DNA from: Serratia surfactantfaciens
GTDB lineage: Bacteria; Pseudomonadota; Gammaproteobacteria; Enterobacterales; Enterobacteriaceae
Assembly: GCF_001642805.2 (NCBI RefSeq)
Contig: NZ_CP016948.1
Span: 4,402,001-4,466,000, forward strand
Direction: 5' to 3'
Length of the DNA: 64,000 nt
Shown here: piece by piece, positions 36,922 through 49,975 of the stretch
Layout: each line of letters starts with the position of its first letter
How positions within the stretch are numbered: the first letter of the stretch is position 1
Made by a program: the position numbers and the translations under genes
Notes under the pieces: model-generated
Database searches by the model: none
Told to the model about the DNA's origin: nothing
What the model saw: the letters and a program-made list of their open reading frames with translations, nothing else

Positions 36922-37785
36922 ATGGCCGGCGCAAAAGAGATACGTAGTAAGATCGCTAGCGTGCAAAACACGCAAAAGATCACTAAAGCGATGGAAATGG
37001 TCGCCGCCTCCAAAATGCGTAAATCGCAGGATCGCATGGCGGCCAGCCGTCCTTATGCAGAGACCATGCGCAAAGTGATTGGTCACCTTGCGTTAGGGAA
37101 TCTGGAGTACAAGCACCCGTACCTGGATGAGCGTGACGTTAAGCGCGTCGGGTATCTGGTGGTGTCTACTGACCGTGGTCTCTGCGGCGGCTTGAACATC
37201 AACCTGTTCAAAAAGCTGCTGGCGGAGATGAAAGCCTGGTCCGAAAAAGGCGTCGAAACCGATTTGGCGCTGATTGGCTCTAAAGCGGCCTCTTTCTTTG
37301 GTTCCGTGGGCGGCAACGTAGTTGCCCAGGTGACCGGCATGGGGGACAAACCTTCCCTGTCGGATCTGATCGGGCCGGTGAAAGTGATGCTGCAGGCCTA
37401 CGACGAAGGTCGTTTGGACAAGCTGTACATTGTCAGCAACAAATTTGTTAATACGATGTCCCAAGAGCCGCAGGTGCTTCAGCTGCTGCCGTTACCGCCA
37501 GCCGATGACGAAGAGCTGAAGAAAACGCCTTGGGATTACCTGTATGAACCCGATCCAAAAGTGCTGCTTGATACCTTGCTGCGCCGCTATGTGGAGTCGC
37601 AGGTTTATCAGGGCGTCGTGGAAAACCTGGCCAGCGAGCAGGCCGCACGAATGGTCGCGATGAAAGCCGCAACCGATAACGGCGGTAGCCTGATCAAAGA
37701 GCTGCAGTTGGTATACAACAAGGCGCGTCAGGCCAGCATCACTCAGGAACTCACCGAGATCGTTTCGGGAGCCTCCGCGGTTTAA
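36922..37785 (+). CDS. atpG: ATP synthase F1 subunit gamma
   Basis: Central rotor shaft. 287 residues; the long N-terminal helix [25 protein letters not shown] and the C-terminal helix ending [15 protein letters not shown] form the coiled coil. DRGLCGGLN is the conserved mid-protein motif. Confidence 0.98.
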   Translation: MAGAKEIRSKIASVQNTQKITKAMEMVAASKMRKSQDRMAASRPYAETMRKVIGHLALGNLEYKHPYLDERDVKRVGYLVVSTDRGLCGGLNINLFKKLLAEMKAWSEKGVETDLALIGSKAASFFGSVGGNVVAQVTGMGDKPSLSDLIGPVKVMLQAYDEGRLDKLYIVSNKFVNTMSQEPQVLQLLPLPPADDEELKKTPWDYLYEPDPKVLLDTLLRRYVESQVYQGVVENLASEQAARMVAMKAATDNGGSLIKELQLVYNKARQASITQELTEIVSGASAV

Positions 37786-37790
37786 GCTAG

Positions 37791-39200
<1,410 letters not shown>

Positions 39201-39220
39201 CGCCTTGAGAGGAGGGTGAT

Positions 39221-39640
39221 ATGGCTATGACTTACCATCTGGATGTAGTCAGCGCGGAAAAACAGATGTTTTCCGGCCTGGTGCAGAAGATCCAGGTGAC
39301 AGGCAGCGAAGGTGAACTGGGGATCTTCCCTGGCCATGCGCCGCTGCTGACTGCCATCAAGCCTGGCATGGTGCGTATTGTTAAGCAGCACGGTGAAGAA
39401 GAGTTCATCTACCTGTCCGGCGGCATCCTCGAGGTGCAGCCGAGCGTGGTTACCGTGCTGGCGGACACTGCTATCCGTGGTACTGACCTCGACGAAGCGA
39501 GAGCGTTGGAAGCTAAGCGTAAAGCTGAAGAACACATTCGCAGCTCTCATGGCGATGTCGACTATGCTCAGGCATCCGCTGAACTGGCGAAAGCGATCGC
39601 AAAACTGCGCGTTATCGAGCTCACCAGAAAAGCGATGTAA
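39221..39640 (+). CDS. atpC: ATP synthase F1 subunit epsilon
   Basis: Rotor subunit and intrinsic inhibitor of ATP hydrolysis. 139 residues: an N-terminal beta-sandwich ([18 protein letters not shown]) and a C-terminal two-helix hairpin. GGAGGG precedes the start. Last gene of the operon. Confidence 0.97.
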   Translation: MAMTYHLDVVSAEKQMFSGLVQKIQVTGSEGELGIFPGHAPLLTAIKPGMVRIVKQHGEEEFIYLSGGILEVQPSVVTVLADTAIRGTDLDEARALEAKRKAEEHIRSSHGDVDYAQASAELAKAIAKLRVIELTRKAM

Positions 39641-39670
39641 TGTTTGGGTGCATAGCACCCAACTTTAAGA

Positions 39671-39698
39671 AAGCGGCCTATAGGGTCGCTTTTTTTTT
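39671..39698 (+). terminator. atp operon terminator
   Basis: AAGCGGCC/GGTCGCTT-type stem with one G-T pair and a 5-nt loop, then a run of nine T. Confidence 0.88.
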
Positions 39699-39930
39699 AC
39701 TTTAAAATAAGCATTTCAGCCCGGCGTGCAGAGTGGTGTATAACCCCTGATATCGGGAAAGAAACGTCGCCGATCGCCGACAATTTTTTCGCCCCGGCGC
39801 CGAATTGGCCGCGATAGCGGCAGGCCAAGGCCCACGCGGTCTGCGCCGGGTTCGTGCAGAGAAATATGTAGTAATATCGTCGCTAAACGGTTTTACTTTC
39901 GTCTATCAAAATGGAGTTATCAGGTTGCTT

Positions 39931-41304
39931 ATGTCGAACAGCGCAATGAGCGTGGTTATCCTCGCCGCGGGCAAGGGTACGCGCATGTATTCCGATCTTC
40001 CCAAAGTGTTGCACCCGTTGGCCGGCAAGCCGATGGTGCAGCACGTCATTGACGCCGCGATGAAGCTGGGTGCGCAACAGGTTCACCTGGTATACGGCCA
40101 CGGTGGCGATCTGTTGAAAAGCACGTTGACTGACGGCGCGCTGAACTGGGTACTGCAGGCCGAGCAACTGGGTACCGGTCATGCAATGCAGCAGGCCGCG
40201 CCACATTTTGCCGACGATGAAGACGTGCTGATGCTGTACGGCGACGTGCCGTTGATCTCCGTCGATACGCTGCAACGCCTGTTGGCGGCCAAGCCGCAGG
40301 GCGGCATCGGCCTGCTGACGGTCAAGCTGGATGACCCGAGCGGCTATGGCCGCATCGTTCGCGAGAACGGCGACGTGGTGGGCATCGTAGAGCATAAAGA
40401 CGCCAGCGAAGCGCAGCGTCAAATCAACGAGATCAATACCGGCATCCTGGTGGCGAATGGTCGAGATCTGAAACGCTGGCTGGGAATGTTGAATAACGAC
40501 AACGCCCAGGGCGAGTTTTACATTACCGATATCATTGCGTTGGCCCATGCCGACGGCAAGAAAATCGAAGCCGTGCACCCGTCGCGTCTGAGCGAAGTGG
40601 AAGGCGTGAACAACCGCCTGCAGCTGGCGAGCCTGGAGCGTGTATTCCAGTCGGAACAGTCTGAAAAACTGCTGTTGGCCGGTGTGATGCTGCTGGATCC
40701 GGCGCGTTTCGATCTGCGCGGGGAACTTGTTCACGGTCGCGACATCACTATTGATGCGAACGTGATTATCGAAGGCCGCGTCAAGCTGGGCGACCGGGTG
40801 AAAATCGGCGCCGGCTGCGTGCTGAAAAACTGCGTGATCGGTGATGACTGCGAGATCAGCCCTTACAGCGTGCTGGAAGACAGCGTGTTGGCAGCCGAGT
40901 GCACCGTGGGGCCGTTCGCCCGCCTGCGCCCTGGCGCGGAGCTGGCGGTAGGTGCTCACGTCGGCAACTTCGTGGAAATGAAGAAGGCGCGTCTGGGCAA
41001 AGGCTCCAAGGCCGGTCACCTCAGCTACCTGGGCGATGCCGAAATTGGCGATGACGTGAATATTGGCGCCGGCACCATCACCTGCAACTACGATGGCGCC
41101 AACAAGCACAAGACGCTGATCGGCGACGGCGTGTTCGTCGGTTCCGATACTCAGCTGGTGGCGCCGGTGTCGGTCGGCAAAGGCTCCACCATCGCCGCCG
41201 GCACCACGGTGACGCGCGATATCGCCGAGAACGAACTGGTGCTGAGCCGCGTCAAGCAGGTGCATATTCAGGGCTGGCAACGTCCGGTGAAGAAGAAGTC
41301 ATAG
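39931..41304 (+). CDS. glmU: Bifunctional GlmU: GlcN-1-P acetyltransferase and UDP-GlcNAc pyrophosphorylase
   Basis: Makes UDP-GlcNAc for peptidoglycan and LPS. 457 residues. The N-terminal uridyltransferase has [15 protein letters not shown] (about 12-26), YGDVPL and NTGI; the C-terminal left-handed beta-helix is built from hexapeptide repeats and carries the acetyl-CoA site residues in [18 protein letters not shown] use ATG 39931 (MSNSAMSVV). A TTG two codons upstream lies 8 nt from GGAG and is a fair alternative. The frame from 39805 is non-conserved. Followed by glmS after 150 bp. Confidence 0.96.
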   Translation: MSNSAMSVVILAAGKGTRMYSDLPKVLHPLAGKPMVQHVIDAAMKLGAQQVHLVYGHGGDLLKSTLTDGALNWVLQAEQLGTGHAMQQAAPHFADDEDVLMLYGDVPLISVDTLQRLLAAKPQGGIGLLTVKLDDPSGYGRIVRENGDVVGIVEHKDASEAQRQINEINTGILVANGRDLKRWLGMLNNDNAQGEFYITDIIALAHADGKKIEAVHPSRLSEVEGVNNRLQLASLERVFQSEQSEKLLLAGVMLLDPARFDLRGELVHGRDITIDANVIIEGRVKLGDRVKIGAGCVLKNCVIGDDCEISPYSVLEDSVLAAECTVGPFARLRPGAELAVGAHVGNFVEMKKARLGKGSKAGHLSYLGDAEIGDDVNIGAGTITCNYDGANKHKTLIGDGVFVGSDTQLVAPVSVGKGSTIAAGTTVTRDIAENELVLSRVKQVHIQGWQRPVKKKS

Positions 41305-41454
41305 TGTGTTTTGCGTTGGGCTCCGTTCACGAGCCCAATACAAAACATAATAACCCCACCATCTACAGGCTCGGGGCTGCACGGTAAAAACCGGCAAAAA
41401 TCAGGTCAAGGCATCGAAAGCGCCCATGAAGGGCGTTCATTAGGAATACAACTG

Positions 41455-43284
41455 ATGTGTGGAATTGTAGGCGCAGTAGCGCAACGTGATATCGCAGAAA
41501 TCCTGTTGGAAGGTTTACGTCGTCTCGAGTACCGCGGTTATGACTCCGCCGGTCTGGCGGTGGTCGACGCGCAGGGCAACGTCAGTCGCCTGCGTCGCGT
41601 AGGCAAGGTGCAAAAACTGGCCGAAGCGGCGGAGCAGACCGATCTGCACGGCGGTACCGGCATCGCTCACACCCGTTGGGCAACGCACGGTGAACCGACC
41701 GAAGCGAACGCGCACCCGCATGTTTCCGACTACATTACCGTGGTGCATAACGGCATCATCGAAAACCACGAACCGCTGCGCGAACTGCTGATCGAACGCG
41801 GCTACCGCTTCAGTTCTGAAACCGATACCGAAGTGATCGCCCATCTGGTGCACTGGGAACAGCTGCAGGGTGGTACGCTGCTGGAAGTGGTTCAGCGCGT
41901 GATCCCGCAGCTGCGCGGTGCCTACGGCACCGTGGTGATGGACAGCCGCGATCCGAGCGTGCTGGTCGCTGCGCGCTCCGGCAGCCCGCTGGTTATCGGC
42001 CGCGGCGTCGGGGAAAACTTCATCGCTTCCGATCAGCTGGCGCTGCTGCCGGTGACTCGTCGCTTCATCTTCCTGGAAGAGGGCGACGTGGTGGAAGTGA
42101 CTCGCCGCACCGTCAACATCTTCGACAAGCAGGGCAACGCCATCGAGCGCCCTGAGATCGAATCCCAGGTGCAGTATGACGCCGGCGACAAAGGCGCTTA
42201 CCGCCACTACATGCAAAAAGAGATCTACGAACAGCCGCTGGCGCTGAAAAACACCCTGGAAGGGCGTTTCAGCCATGGCCAAATCAACCTGAGCGAGCTG
42301 GGCCCACACGCCGACGAGTTGCTGGCCAAGGTGCAGCACGTGCAGATCATCGCCTGCGGGACGTCTTACCACTCCGGCATGGTGGCGCGTTACTGGTTCG
42401 AAGCGCTGGCCGGCGTGCCGTGCGACGTCGAGATCGCGTCCGAATTCCGTTACCGCAAATCGGCGGTGCGTCCGGGCAGCCTGATCATCACCCTGTCGCA
42501 GTCCGGCGAAACCGCCGACACCCTGGCGGCGCTGCGTCTGTCCAAAGAGCTGGGCTATCTCGGTTCGCTGGCCGTTTGTAACGTTGCCGGCTCTTCGCTG
42601 GTGCGCGAATCCGATCTGGCGCTGATGACCAAAGCCGGTACGGAAATTGGCGTCGCCTCGACCAAAGCCTTCACCACTCAGCTTACCGTGCTGTTGATGC
42701 TGGTGGCGCGCCTGGGCCGCCTGAAAGGCATGGCGGAAAGCGTGGAGCAAGAGATCGTGCACGGCCTGCAGGCGCTGCCGGCGCGCATCGAGCAAATGCT
42801 GTCGATGGATAAACAGATCGAAGCGCTGGCGGAAGGTTTCTCCGACAAGCACCATGCGCTGTTCCTCGGCCGCGGCGATCAGTATCCGATCGCCATGGAA
42901 GGGGCGCTGAAGCTGAAAGAGATCTCCTATATTCATGCTGAAGCTTATGCGGCGGGCGAGTTGAAACACGGCCCACTGGCGCTGATCGATGCCGATATGC
43001 CGGTGATCGTCGTGGCGCCGAACAACGAACTGCTGGAAAAGCTGAAGTCCAACATTGAAGAAGTGCGCGCGCGCGGCGGTCAGCTGTACGTGTTCGCCGA
43101 TCAGGACGCCGGTTTCGTCAGCAGCGAAGGCATGACCATCATTCCTCTGCCGCACGTCGAGGAAATCGTGGCGCCTATCTTCTACACCGTGCCGTTGCAG
43201 CTGCTGTCTTACCACGTGGCGCTGATCAAAGGCACCGACGTTGACCAGCCGCGCAACCTGGCGAAGTCTGTCACCGTAGAGTAA
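41455..43284 (+). CDS. glmS: Glutamine--fructose-6-phosphate aminotransferase (isomerizing)
   Basis: First committed step of amino-sugar synthesis: fructose 6-P + Gln to GlcN-6-P. 609 residues, equal to E. coli. The N-terminal nucleophile Cys follows Met (MCGIVGAV), and the glutaminase contacts HTRWATHG and NGIIENH are present. Two SIS domains bind sugar phosphate ([17 protein letters not shown]), and the C-terminus ends NLAKSVTVE. The 150-bp glmU-glmS gap is where GlmZ-type RNA control acts in E. coli; I could not verify a pairing site. Confidence 0.97.
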   Translation: MCGIVGAVAQRDIAEILLEGLRRLEYRGYDSAGLAVVDAQGNVSRLRRVGKVQKLAEAAEQTDLHGGTGIAHTRWATHGEPTEANAHPHVSDYITVVHNGIIENHEPLRELLIERGYRFSSETDTEVIAHLVHWEQLQGGTLLEVVQRVIPQLRGAYGTVVMDSRDPSVLVAARSGSPLVIGRGVGENFIASDQLALLPVTRRFIFLEEGDVVEVTRRTVNIFDKQGNAIERPEIESQVQYDAGDKGAYRHYMQKEIYEQPLALKNTLEGRFSHGQINLSELGPHADELLAKVQHVQIIACGTSYHSGMVARYWFEALAGVPCDVEIASEFRYRKSAVRPGSLIITLSQSGETADTLAALRLSKELGYLGSLAVCNVAGSSLVRESDLALMTKAGTEIGVASTKAFTTQLTVLLMLVARLGRLKGMAESVEQEIVHGLQALPARIEQMLSMDKQIEALAEGFSDKHHALFLGRGDQYPIAMEGALKLKEISYIHAEAYAAGELKHGPLALIDADMPVIVVAPNNELLEKLKSNIEEVRARGGQLYVFADQDAGFVSSEGMTIIPLPHVEEIVAPIFYTVPLQLLSYHVALIKGTDVDQPRNLAKSVTVE

Positions 43285-43304
43285 TTTGCCGCAGGTAAAC
43301 TGCA

Positions 43305-43331
43305 AAAGCCGGCCTTCGCGCCGGCTTTTTT
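43305..43331 (+). terminator. glmUS terminator
   Basis: AAAGCCGGC (43305-43313), loop CTTCGC, GCCGGCTTT (43320-43328), T-run. Confidence 0.9.
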
Positions 43332-43492
43332 CATGAGCGACGTAAAAGATGACGGCGAGGTTGATTCGGCGATAAAGGTTGTCATATTCAAGCGGATAGG
43401 TCGCGCCAAAACGGTTTTTTTATTGTTTGGCAATTGCGCTGTTTTTAATCTAACGAATTGATTTATAAGTAAACAAACACCATTCAGACAGG

Positions 43493-43543
43493 CTGTAATA
43501 TAACTGTCATATTGCGTACATTTTTCTGTCACCAAACTGTCCT
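43493..43543 (+). promoter_or_regulatory. Tandem Pho boxes upstream of pstS
   Basis: PhoB half-sites spaced exactly 11 bp: CTGTAAT (43493), CTGTCAT (43504), a degenerate CGTACAT (43515), CTGTCAC (43526), CTGTCCT (43537). These make two good 18-bp Pho boxes in phase with a weak middle site. They lie 78-128 bp upstream of the pstS start and predict strong induction by phosphate starvation. The remainder of the 336-bp gap holds the glmS terminator and AT-rich sequence. Confidence 0.88.
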
Positions 43544-43620
43544 ATTTTCCCTCCTGCAGCAATACTTACTCTGATTAAAACGACTCGAAGTCGATTTTAA
43601 ATATCCCATTAGGAGGGATT

Positions 43621-44661
43621 ATGAAACTGATGCGTACCACCGTCGCCAGTATTGTGGCAGCGACCTTCTCCCTGACCGCCGTGTCCGCGTTCGCTGCTGC
43701 CAGCCTGACCGGTGCAGGTGCGACATTCCCCGCTCCGGTTTACGCCAAGTGGGCAGATTCTTATCAGAAAGAAACCGGCAATAAAGTTAACTATCAGGGC
43801 ATCGGCTCCTCTGGCGGCGTGAAGCAAATCGTGGCCAACACCGTTGACTTTGGCGCCTCCGACGCCCCGCTGTCTGACGACAAGCTGGCGGCCGATGGCC
43901 TGTTCCAGTTCCCGACCGTGATCGGCGGCGTGGTGCTGGCCGTGAATATCCCGGGCATCAAATCCGGCGAACTGACTCTGGACGGTAAAACCCTGGGTGA
44001 TATCTACCTGGGCAACGTCAAAAAATGGAACGATCCGGCTATCACCAAGCTGAACCCTGGCGTGAAACTGCCTGACCAGAACATCGCCGTGGTGCGCCGC
44101 GCCGACGGTTCCGGCACCTCGTTCGTGTTCACCAGCTACCTGTCCAAGGCCAACGCGCAGTGGAAAGAGAAGATTGGTGCCGGTTCTACCGTTAACTGGC
44201 CGACCGGTCTGGGCGGCAAAGGCAACGACGGCATCGCCGCCTTCGTTCAGCGTCTGCCTGGCTCTATCGGCTATGTAGAATACGCGTACGCCAAGCAGAA
44301 CAACCTGGCTTACACCAAGCTGATTTCCGCCGACGGCAAACCGGTCAGCCCGACCGAAGAGAGCTTCAGCAACGCCGCCAAAGGCGCGGATTGGAGCAAA
44401 ACCTTCGCTCAGGATCTGACCGATCAGAAAGGCGACAACGTGTGGCCAATCACCTCCACCACCTTCATTCTGGTGCACAAAGAGCAGAAAAACCCTGCTC
44501 AGGGTGCCGAAGTGCTGAAGTTCTTCGACTGGGCCTACAAAACCGGCGGCAAACAGGCTAACGAGCTGGATTACGCCACCCTGCCGAAAGAAGTGGTTGA
44601 GCAGGTGCGTGCAGCCTGGAAAACCAACGTAAAAGACAGTTCAGGTAAAGCGCTGTACTAA
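43621..44661 (+). CDS. pstS: Phosphate ABC transporter periplasmic binding protein PstS
   Basis: High-affinity phosphate binder. 346 residues with a signal peptide ending SAFA/AASL near residue 25. Phosphate-contact loops are [29 protein letters not shown] and [16 protein letters not shown] lies immediately upstream of the ATG, a very strong ribosome site. First gene of pstSCAB-phoU. Confidence 0.97.
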   Translation: MKLMRTTVASIVAATFSLTAVSAFAAASLTGAGATFPAPVYAKWADSYQKETGNKVNYQGIGSSGGVKQIVANTVDFGASDAPLSDDKLAADGLFQFPTVIGGVVLAVNIPGIKSGELTLDGKTLGDIYLGNVKKWNDPAITKLNPGVKLPDQNIAVVRRADGSGTSFVFTSYLSKANAQWKEKIGAGSTVNWPTGLGGKGNDGIAAFVQRLPGSIGYVEYAYAKQNNLAYTKLISADGKPVSPTEESFSNAAKGADWSKTFAQDLTDQKGDNVWPITSTTFILVHKEQKNPAQGAEVLKFFDWAYKTGGKQANELDYATLPKEVVEQVRAAWKTNVKDSSGKALY

Positions 44662-44668
44662 CAACGCA

Positions 44669-44691
44669 GGGGCGCGGGTTCGCCGCGCCCC
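44669..44691 (+). other. Stem-loop between pstS and pstC
   Basis: 9-bp GC stem GGGGCGCGG/CCGCGCCCC, loop GTTCG, no T-run. Position fits an mRNA 3'-stabiliser or attenuator that lets PstS exceed the membrane subunits. Confidence 0.7.
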
Positions 44692-44751
44692 ACAAGTTCT
44701 TCAGGCTCCAATCCCGGTTGGGGCTGCCAGGGTTCAAACAGAGAGTAATCT

Positions 44752-45708
44752 ATGGCTGAGTACAAGCCGACCATCAAAGCACCGGGCAAAAACGGTGACA
44801 TCATTTTCAGCGCGCTGGTGAGACTGGCTGCGCTGATTACCCTATTGTTGCTGGGCGGCATCATCGTTTCGCTGATCTTCGCCTCCTGGCCAAGCATGCA
44901 GAAATTCGGCTTCGCTTTCCTGTGGACCAAAGAGTGGGACGCGCCCGCGGAGCAGTTCGGCGCGCTGGTGCCGATCTACGGCACCGTGGTCACCTCGCTT
45001 ATCGCGCTGATCATCGCCGTGCCGGTCAGTTTCGGCATCGCGCTGTTCCTGACCGAACTGGCGCCGAACTGGTTGAAGCGGCCGCTGGGCATCGCCATTG
45101 AGCTGTTAGCGGCCATTCCGAGCATCGTCTACGGCATGTGGGGCCTGTTCGTGTTCGCCCCGCTGTTCGCCGAATATTTCCAGACGCCGGTGGGCGAAGT
45201 GCTGTCGGGCATTCCGATCGTCGGCGAGCTGTTCTCCGGCCCGGCCTTCGGCATCGGCATCCTGGCCGCCGGGGTGATCCTGGCTATCATGATCATTCCT
45301 TACATCGCCGCGGTGATGCGCGACGTGTTCGAACAGACCCCGGTGATGATGAAAGAGTCGGCCTACGGCATCGGCTGCACCACCTGGGAAGTCATCTGGC
45401 GCATCGTGCTGCCGTTCACCAAAAACGGCGTTATCGGCGGCGTGATGCTGGGCCTGGGCCGCGCGCTGGGGGAAACCATGGCGGTGACTTTTATCATCGG
45501 CAACACCTACCAGCTCGACAGCGCTTCGCTGTATATGCCGGGCAACAGCATCACCTCGGCGCTGGCCAACGAATTCGCCGAAGCCGAGTCCGGCGTGCAC
45601 ACCGCCGCGTTGATGGAGCTGGGCCTGATTCTGTTTGTTATCACCTTTATCGTGCTGGCGCTGTCGAAACTGATGATCATGCGTCTGGCCAAGAATGAGG
45701 GGCGTTAA
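44752..45708 (+). CDS. pstC: Phosphate ABC transporter permease PstC
   Basis: Inner-membrane subunit, 318 residues with about six transmembrane helices. The cytoplasmic EAA-like loop is [21 protein letters not shown] followed by [13 protein letters not shown] (quoted in part). Ends 1 bp before the pstA ATG. Confidence 0.96.
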   Translation: MAEYKPTIKAPGKNGDIIFSALVRLAALITLLLLGGIIVSLIFASWPSMQKFGFAFLWTKEWDAPAEQFGALVPIYGTVVTSLIALIIAVPVSFGIALFLTELAPNWLKRPLGIAIELLAAIPSIVYGMWGLFVFAPLFAEYFQTPVGEVLSGIPIVGELFSGPAFGIGILAAGVILAIMIIPYIAAVMRDVFEQTPVMMKESAYGIGCTTWEVIWRIVLPFTKNGVIGGVMLGLGRALGETMAVTFIIGNTYQLDSASLYMPGNSITSALANEFAEAESGVHTAALMELGLILFVITFIVLALSKLMIMRLAKNEGR

Positions 45709-45709
45709 C

Positions 45710-46600
45710 ATGGCGACGATGGATATGCAAAACGCAGTCGTGCTGGCGGAAAGCCGCCGCAAAATGCAGGCCTGGCGCCGGCAGAAAAACCGCCTCGCGC
45801 TGTTCTTGTCGATGGCGACCATGGCGTTCGGGTTGTTCTGGCTGATCTGGATCCTGATTGCCACCGTCACCAAAGGCTTCGACGGCATGTCGCTGGCGCT
45901 GTTCACCGAGATGACCCCGCCACCGAACACCGCGGGCGGTGGCCTGGCCAACGCCATCGCCGGCAGCGGCCTGCTGATCCTGTGGGCGACCATCTTCGGT
46001 ACGCCGCTCGGCATCATGGCCGGCATCTATCTGGCGGAATACGGCCGCAAATCCTGGCTGGCGGAAGTGATCCGCTTTATCAACGACATTCTGCTGTCCG
46101 CACCGTCGATCGTGGTGGGCCTGTTCGTTTACACCATCGTGGTGGCGAAGATGGAACACTTCTCCGGCTGGGCCGGCATCGTGGCGCTGGCGCTGCTGCA
46201 GGTGCCGATCGTCATTCGCACCACCGAGAACATGCTGAAGCTGGTACCGGATACGCTGCGCGAGGCCGCCTACGCTCTGGGCACGCCGAAATGGCGCATG
46301 ATTTCCGCCATCACGCTGAAGGCGTCGGTGTCTGGCATCATCACCGGCGTGCTGCTGGCGATTGCGCGCATCGCGGGGGAAACGGCGCCGCTGCTGTTCA
46401 CCTCGCTGTCGAACCAGTTCTGGAGCACCGACCTGATGCAGCCGATCGCCAACCTGCCGGTGACCATCTTCAAATTCGCCATGAGCCCGTTCGCCGAATG
46501 GCAACAGCTGGCCTGGGCCGGGGTACTGTTGATCACCCTGTGCGTACTGTTACTGAATATCCTGGCGCGCGTGATTTTCGCCAAGAAAAAGCATTCATAA
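45710..46600 (+). CDS. pstA: Phosphate ABC transporter permease PstA
   Basis: Second membrane subunit, 296 residues, the E. coli length. EAA-like loop [16 protein letters not shown] and [16 protein letters not shown] 45710 (MATMDMQN) is 1 bp after the pstC stop; the in-frame start at 45695 would overlap pstC and is not conserved. Confidence 0.96.
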   Translation: MATMDMQNAVVLAESRRKMQAWRRQKNRLALFLSMATMAFGLFWLIWILIATVTKGFDGMSLALFTEMTPPPNTAGGGLANAIAGSGLLILWATIFGTPLGIMAGIYLAEYGRKSWLAEVIRFINDILLSAPSIVVGLFVYTIVVAKMEHFSGWAGIVALALLQVPIVIRTTENMLKLVPDTLREAAYALGTPKWRMISAITLKASVSGIITGVLLAIARIAGETAPLLFTSLSNQFWSTDLMQPIANLPVTIFKFAMSPFAEWQQLAWAGVLLITLCVLLLNILARVIFAKKKHS

Positions 46601-47425
<825 letters not shown>

Positions 47426-47436
47426 TAGGAAGCATC

Positions 47437-48171
47437 ATGGATAACCTGAATTTAAACAAACATATTTCCGGCCAGTTCAACGCAGAGCTTGAGCATATCC
47501 GCACCCAGGTGCTGACCATGGGCGGGCTGGTGGAGCAGCAGCTGACCGACGCCATCACCGCGATGCACAATCAGGATGGCGAGCTGGCCAAGCGCGTGAT
47601 CGAAGGCGACGCCAAGGTCAACATGATGGAAGTGGCGATCGACGAAGCCTGCGTGCGCATCATCGCCAAACGCCAGCCGACCGCCAGCGATCTGCGCCTG
47701 GTCATGGCGATCATCAAAACCATTTCCGAGCTGGAACGCATCGGCGACGTGGCGGACAAAATCTGCCGCACTGCGCTGGAGAAGTTCTCGCACCAGCACC
47801 AGCCGCTGCTGGTGAGCCTGGAGTCGCTGGGGCGCCACACCGTGCAGATGCTGCACGACGTGCTGGACGCCTTTGCGCGCATGGATCTGGACGAGGCGAT
47901 CCGTATTTACCGCGAAGATAAAAAGGTCGACCAGGAATACGAAGGCATCGTGCGTCAGCTGATGACCTACATGATGGAAGACTCGCGCACCATTCCGAGC
48001 GTGCTGACCGCGTTGTTCTGCGCCCGTTCTATCGAGCGCATCGGCGACCGCTGCCAGAACATCTGCGAATTTATCTTCTATTTCGTCAAAGGGCAGGATT
48101 TCCGTCATCTGGGCGGCGACGCCTTGGAAAAGCTGCTGTCTCCAGGCGGTAAAGACGAAAAGGACGACTAA
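47437..48171 (+). CDS. phoU: Phosphate signalling complex protein PhoU
   Basis: Negative regulator linking PstSCAB to PhoR. 244 residues made of two three-helix PhoU repeats; the metal-binding motifs are the E/D-rich segments [12 protein letters not shown] and [13 protein letters not shown]. It starts 11 bp after pstB with AGGAAG upstream. Ends at a terminator. Confidence 0.97.
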   Translation: MDNLNLNKHISGQFNAELEHIRTQVLTMGGLVEQQLTDAITAMHNQDGELAKRVIEGDAKVNMMEVAIDEACVRIIAKRQPTASDLRLVMAIIKTISELERIGDVADKICRTALEKFSHQHQPLLVSLESLGRHTVQMLHDVLDAFARMDLDEAIRIYREDKKVDQEYEGIVRQLMTYMMEDSRTIPSVLTALFCARSIERIGDRCQNICEFIFYFVKGQDFRHLGGDALEKLLSPGGKDEKDD

Positions 48172-48194
48172 CCCTTTCCGGGTAATATCCTTCG

Positions 48195-48219
48195 AAGGCG
48201 CGGTTTCCCGCGCCTTTAT
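48195..48219 (+). terminator. pst-phoU operon terminator
   Basis: AAGGCGCGG (48195-48203)/CCGCGCCTT (48208-48216), loop TTTC, then TTATT. Confidence 0.82.
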
Positions 48220-48339
48220 TCCATCTTCAGCGCGTAAAGATAAAAAGGTTATAAATATAGCTTTTTATATTATTTCCTGACCTATGTGGCGCTTGCTAGC
48301 TTATCCGCCAGCAGGACATCAACCACTTAGGAGCTCTCT

Positions 48340-49179
48340 ATGAAACATCGCGCTTTGGCCTTAACGTTGTTAGCCAGTCTGACCGGCCTCGCCGCCGGCG
48401 CCGCGCACGCGGACAAACTTGACGATATCAAGCAAGCCGGCGTGGTGCGCATCGCGGTGTTCGACAGCAACCCGCCGTTCGGCTACATCGATCCGCAGAG
48501 CAAGAAGCTGGTGGGTTACGATGTGGATGTCGCCGACGCGATCGGCAAAGCGCTGGGCGTGAAAGTGGAGCTGCGCGCCACCAACCCGGCTAACCGCATT
48601 CCGCTGCTGGTGTCGAAGAAGGTTGACCTGATCGCCGCCAACTTCACCATTACCGACGAGCGCGCCAAGGAAGTGAACTTCAGCGTGCCGTATTTCGCCA
48701 CCGGCCAGAAATTCATCGCTCGCAAAGGCGTGCTGAAAACGCCGGAAGACATCAAGAAGCTGCGCATCGGCGCGGACAAGGGCACGGTGCAGGAAATCAC
48801 CCTGCGCGAGCGTTTCCCGACGGCGAAAGTGATCTCCTACGATGACACCCCGCTGGCGTTCGTGGCGCTGCGCAATGGCAACGTACAGGCGATCACTCAG
48901 GACGACGCCAAGCTGGTTGGCCTGCTCGGCAATCTGCCGGCGGCACAGAAGGCCGAGTTTGAGATTTCGCCGTTCAGCCTGACCAAAGAGTATCAGGGTG
49001 TCGGCATTCCCAAAGGCGAAGATCGCCTGACCGCCGCGGTGAACGAGACGTTGATCAAGCTGGAAAAAGACGGTGAAGCAGTTAAGATTTACGATCGCTG
49101 GTTCGGGCCGGAAACCCAATCCGCCCAGCCGCGCGGCGATTTCAAAATCGCGCCTTTGGATCAGCAACCGAAAGCCTGA
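48340..49179 (+). CDS. Amino-acid ABC transporter substrate-binding protein
   Basis: Periplasmic binding protein of the family 3 (GlnH/GltI/HisJ) type. 279 residues: signal peptide to about residue 24 (GAAHA/DKL), then VVRIAVFDSNPPFGYID and GYDVDVADAIGKALG. The ligand pocket motifs LIAANFTITDERAKEVNFSVPY and IGADKGTVQE are typical of polar amino-acid binders. The Arg in the TITDER-like motif contacts the ligand carboxylate. The specific amino acid cannot be read from sequence. First of three co-directional genes; I see no close E. coli counterpart at this locus. Confidence 0.9.
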   Translation: MKHRALALTLLASLTGLAAGAAHADKLDDIKQAGVVRIAVFDSNPPFGYIDPQSKKLVGYDVDVADAIGKALGVKVELRATNPANRIPLLVSKKVDLIAANFTITDERAKEVNFSVPYFATGQKFIARKGVLKTPEDIKKLRIGADKGTVQEITLRERFPTAKVISYDDTPLAFVALRNGNVQAITQDDAKLVGLLGNLPAAQKAEFEISPFSLTKEYQGVGIPKGEDRLTAAVNETLIKLEKDGEAVKIYDRWFGPETQSAQPRGDFKIAPLDQQPKA

Positions 49180-49208
49180 TGTAACCGCGCGCGGTGAGAT
49201 CGGTACGG

Positions 49209-49232
49209 AGGGGCGCAGCTTGCTGCGCCCCT
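49209..49232 (+). other. Stem-loop between binding-protein and permease genes
   Basis: 10-bp perfect stem AGGGGCGCAG/CTGCGCCCCT with loop CTTG and no T-run, in the 81-bp gap. Same position and style as the pstS-pstC hairpin; likely mRNA stabilisation or partial attenuation. Confidence 0.7.
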
Positions 49233-49260
49233 GATGCATTCTGCAAGACAAGGATTGAAC

Positions 49261-49974
49261 ATGAACCTGGACTGGCTGCTGGCGCCGCAATACCTGAGCT
49301 GGCTGTGGCACGGTTTTCTGCTGACGCTGTGGCTTTCCGCCTGCGCGGGCCTGGCGGCCACGTTGCTGGGCTTTGTGCTGGCGGCGATGCGCGACAGCAG
49401 CCTGCGGCCGTTGCGCTGGCTGGCGATGGGCTACAGCTCGCTGTTTCGCAATACGCCGCTGCTGGTGCAGCTGTTCTTCTGGTACTTCGCCGCCGGGCAG
49501 ATCCTGCCTTCCGCCGCCATGCAGTGGCTGAACAGCACCCATCAGGTCGGCCCGCTTGAGTGGCCGTCGTTCGAGTTTCTCGCCGGTTTCTTCGGCCTGA
49601 CGCTCTATTCCACCGCCTTTATCGCCGAAGAGATCCGTTCCGGCATTCGCGGCGTCGCCGGCGGGCAGAAATATGCCGCTCAGGCGCTGGGGCTGACCGG
49701 TTGGCAGGCGATGCGCTACGTGGTGCTGCCGCAGGCGCTGAAAATCGCGCTGCCGCCGCTGCTGGGCCAATACATGAACGTAATCAAAAACTCGTCGCTG
49801 ACCATGGCGATCGGCGTTGCCGAACTCTCTTACGCTTCGCGTCAGGTCGAAACCGAAACGTTGCGCACCTTCCAGGCGTTTGGCGTGGCGACGGTGCTGT
49901 ATATCGCCATTATCGCGCTGCTGGAAGGCTGGGGCATGTGGCGCCAACAGCGTAAACCGCTGGGAGGACATTGA
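49261..49974 (+). CDS. Amino-acid ABC transporter permease, first subunit
   Basis: 237-residue HisM/GltJ-type membrane protein with about five helices. The EAA loop is ASGI-like here: GGQKYAAQALGLTGWQAMRYVVLPQAL (conserved G at GLTG), followed by NSSLTMAIGVAELSY. RNTPLLVQLFFWYF near residue 70 is the family's N-terminal signature. ATG 49261 (MNLDWLLAP) is preceded by AAGGA. It stops 1 bp before the next permease. Confidence 0.9.
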   Translation: MNLDWLLAPQYLSWLWHGFLLTLWLSACAGLAATLLGFVLAAMRDSSLRPLRWLAMGYSSLFRNTPLLVQLFFWYFAAGQILPSAAMQWLNSTHQVGPLEWPSFEFLAGFFGLTLYSTAFIAEEIRSGIRGVAGGQKYAAQALGLTGWQAMRYVVLPQALKIALPPLLGQYMNVIKNSSLTMAIGVAELSYASRQVETETLRTFQAFGVATVLYIAIIALLEGWGMWRQQRKPLGGH

Positions 49975-49975
49975 G

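Noticed and set aside
41515..43305. 596-codon frame antisense to glmS
   Set aside because: GC-rich codon bias leaves the complementary frame open; His/Gln/Arg-rich composition, no domain, and glmS opposite is fully intact. The same holds for the long antisense frames opposite atpD (37800-39131), glmU (39883-41280), polA (2686-4107) and mnmE (57263-58483).
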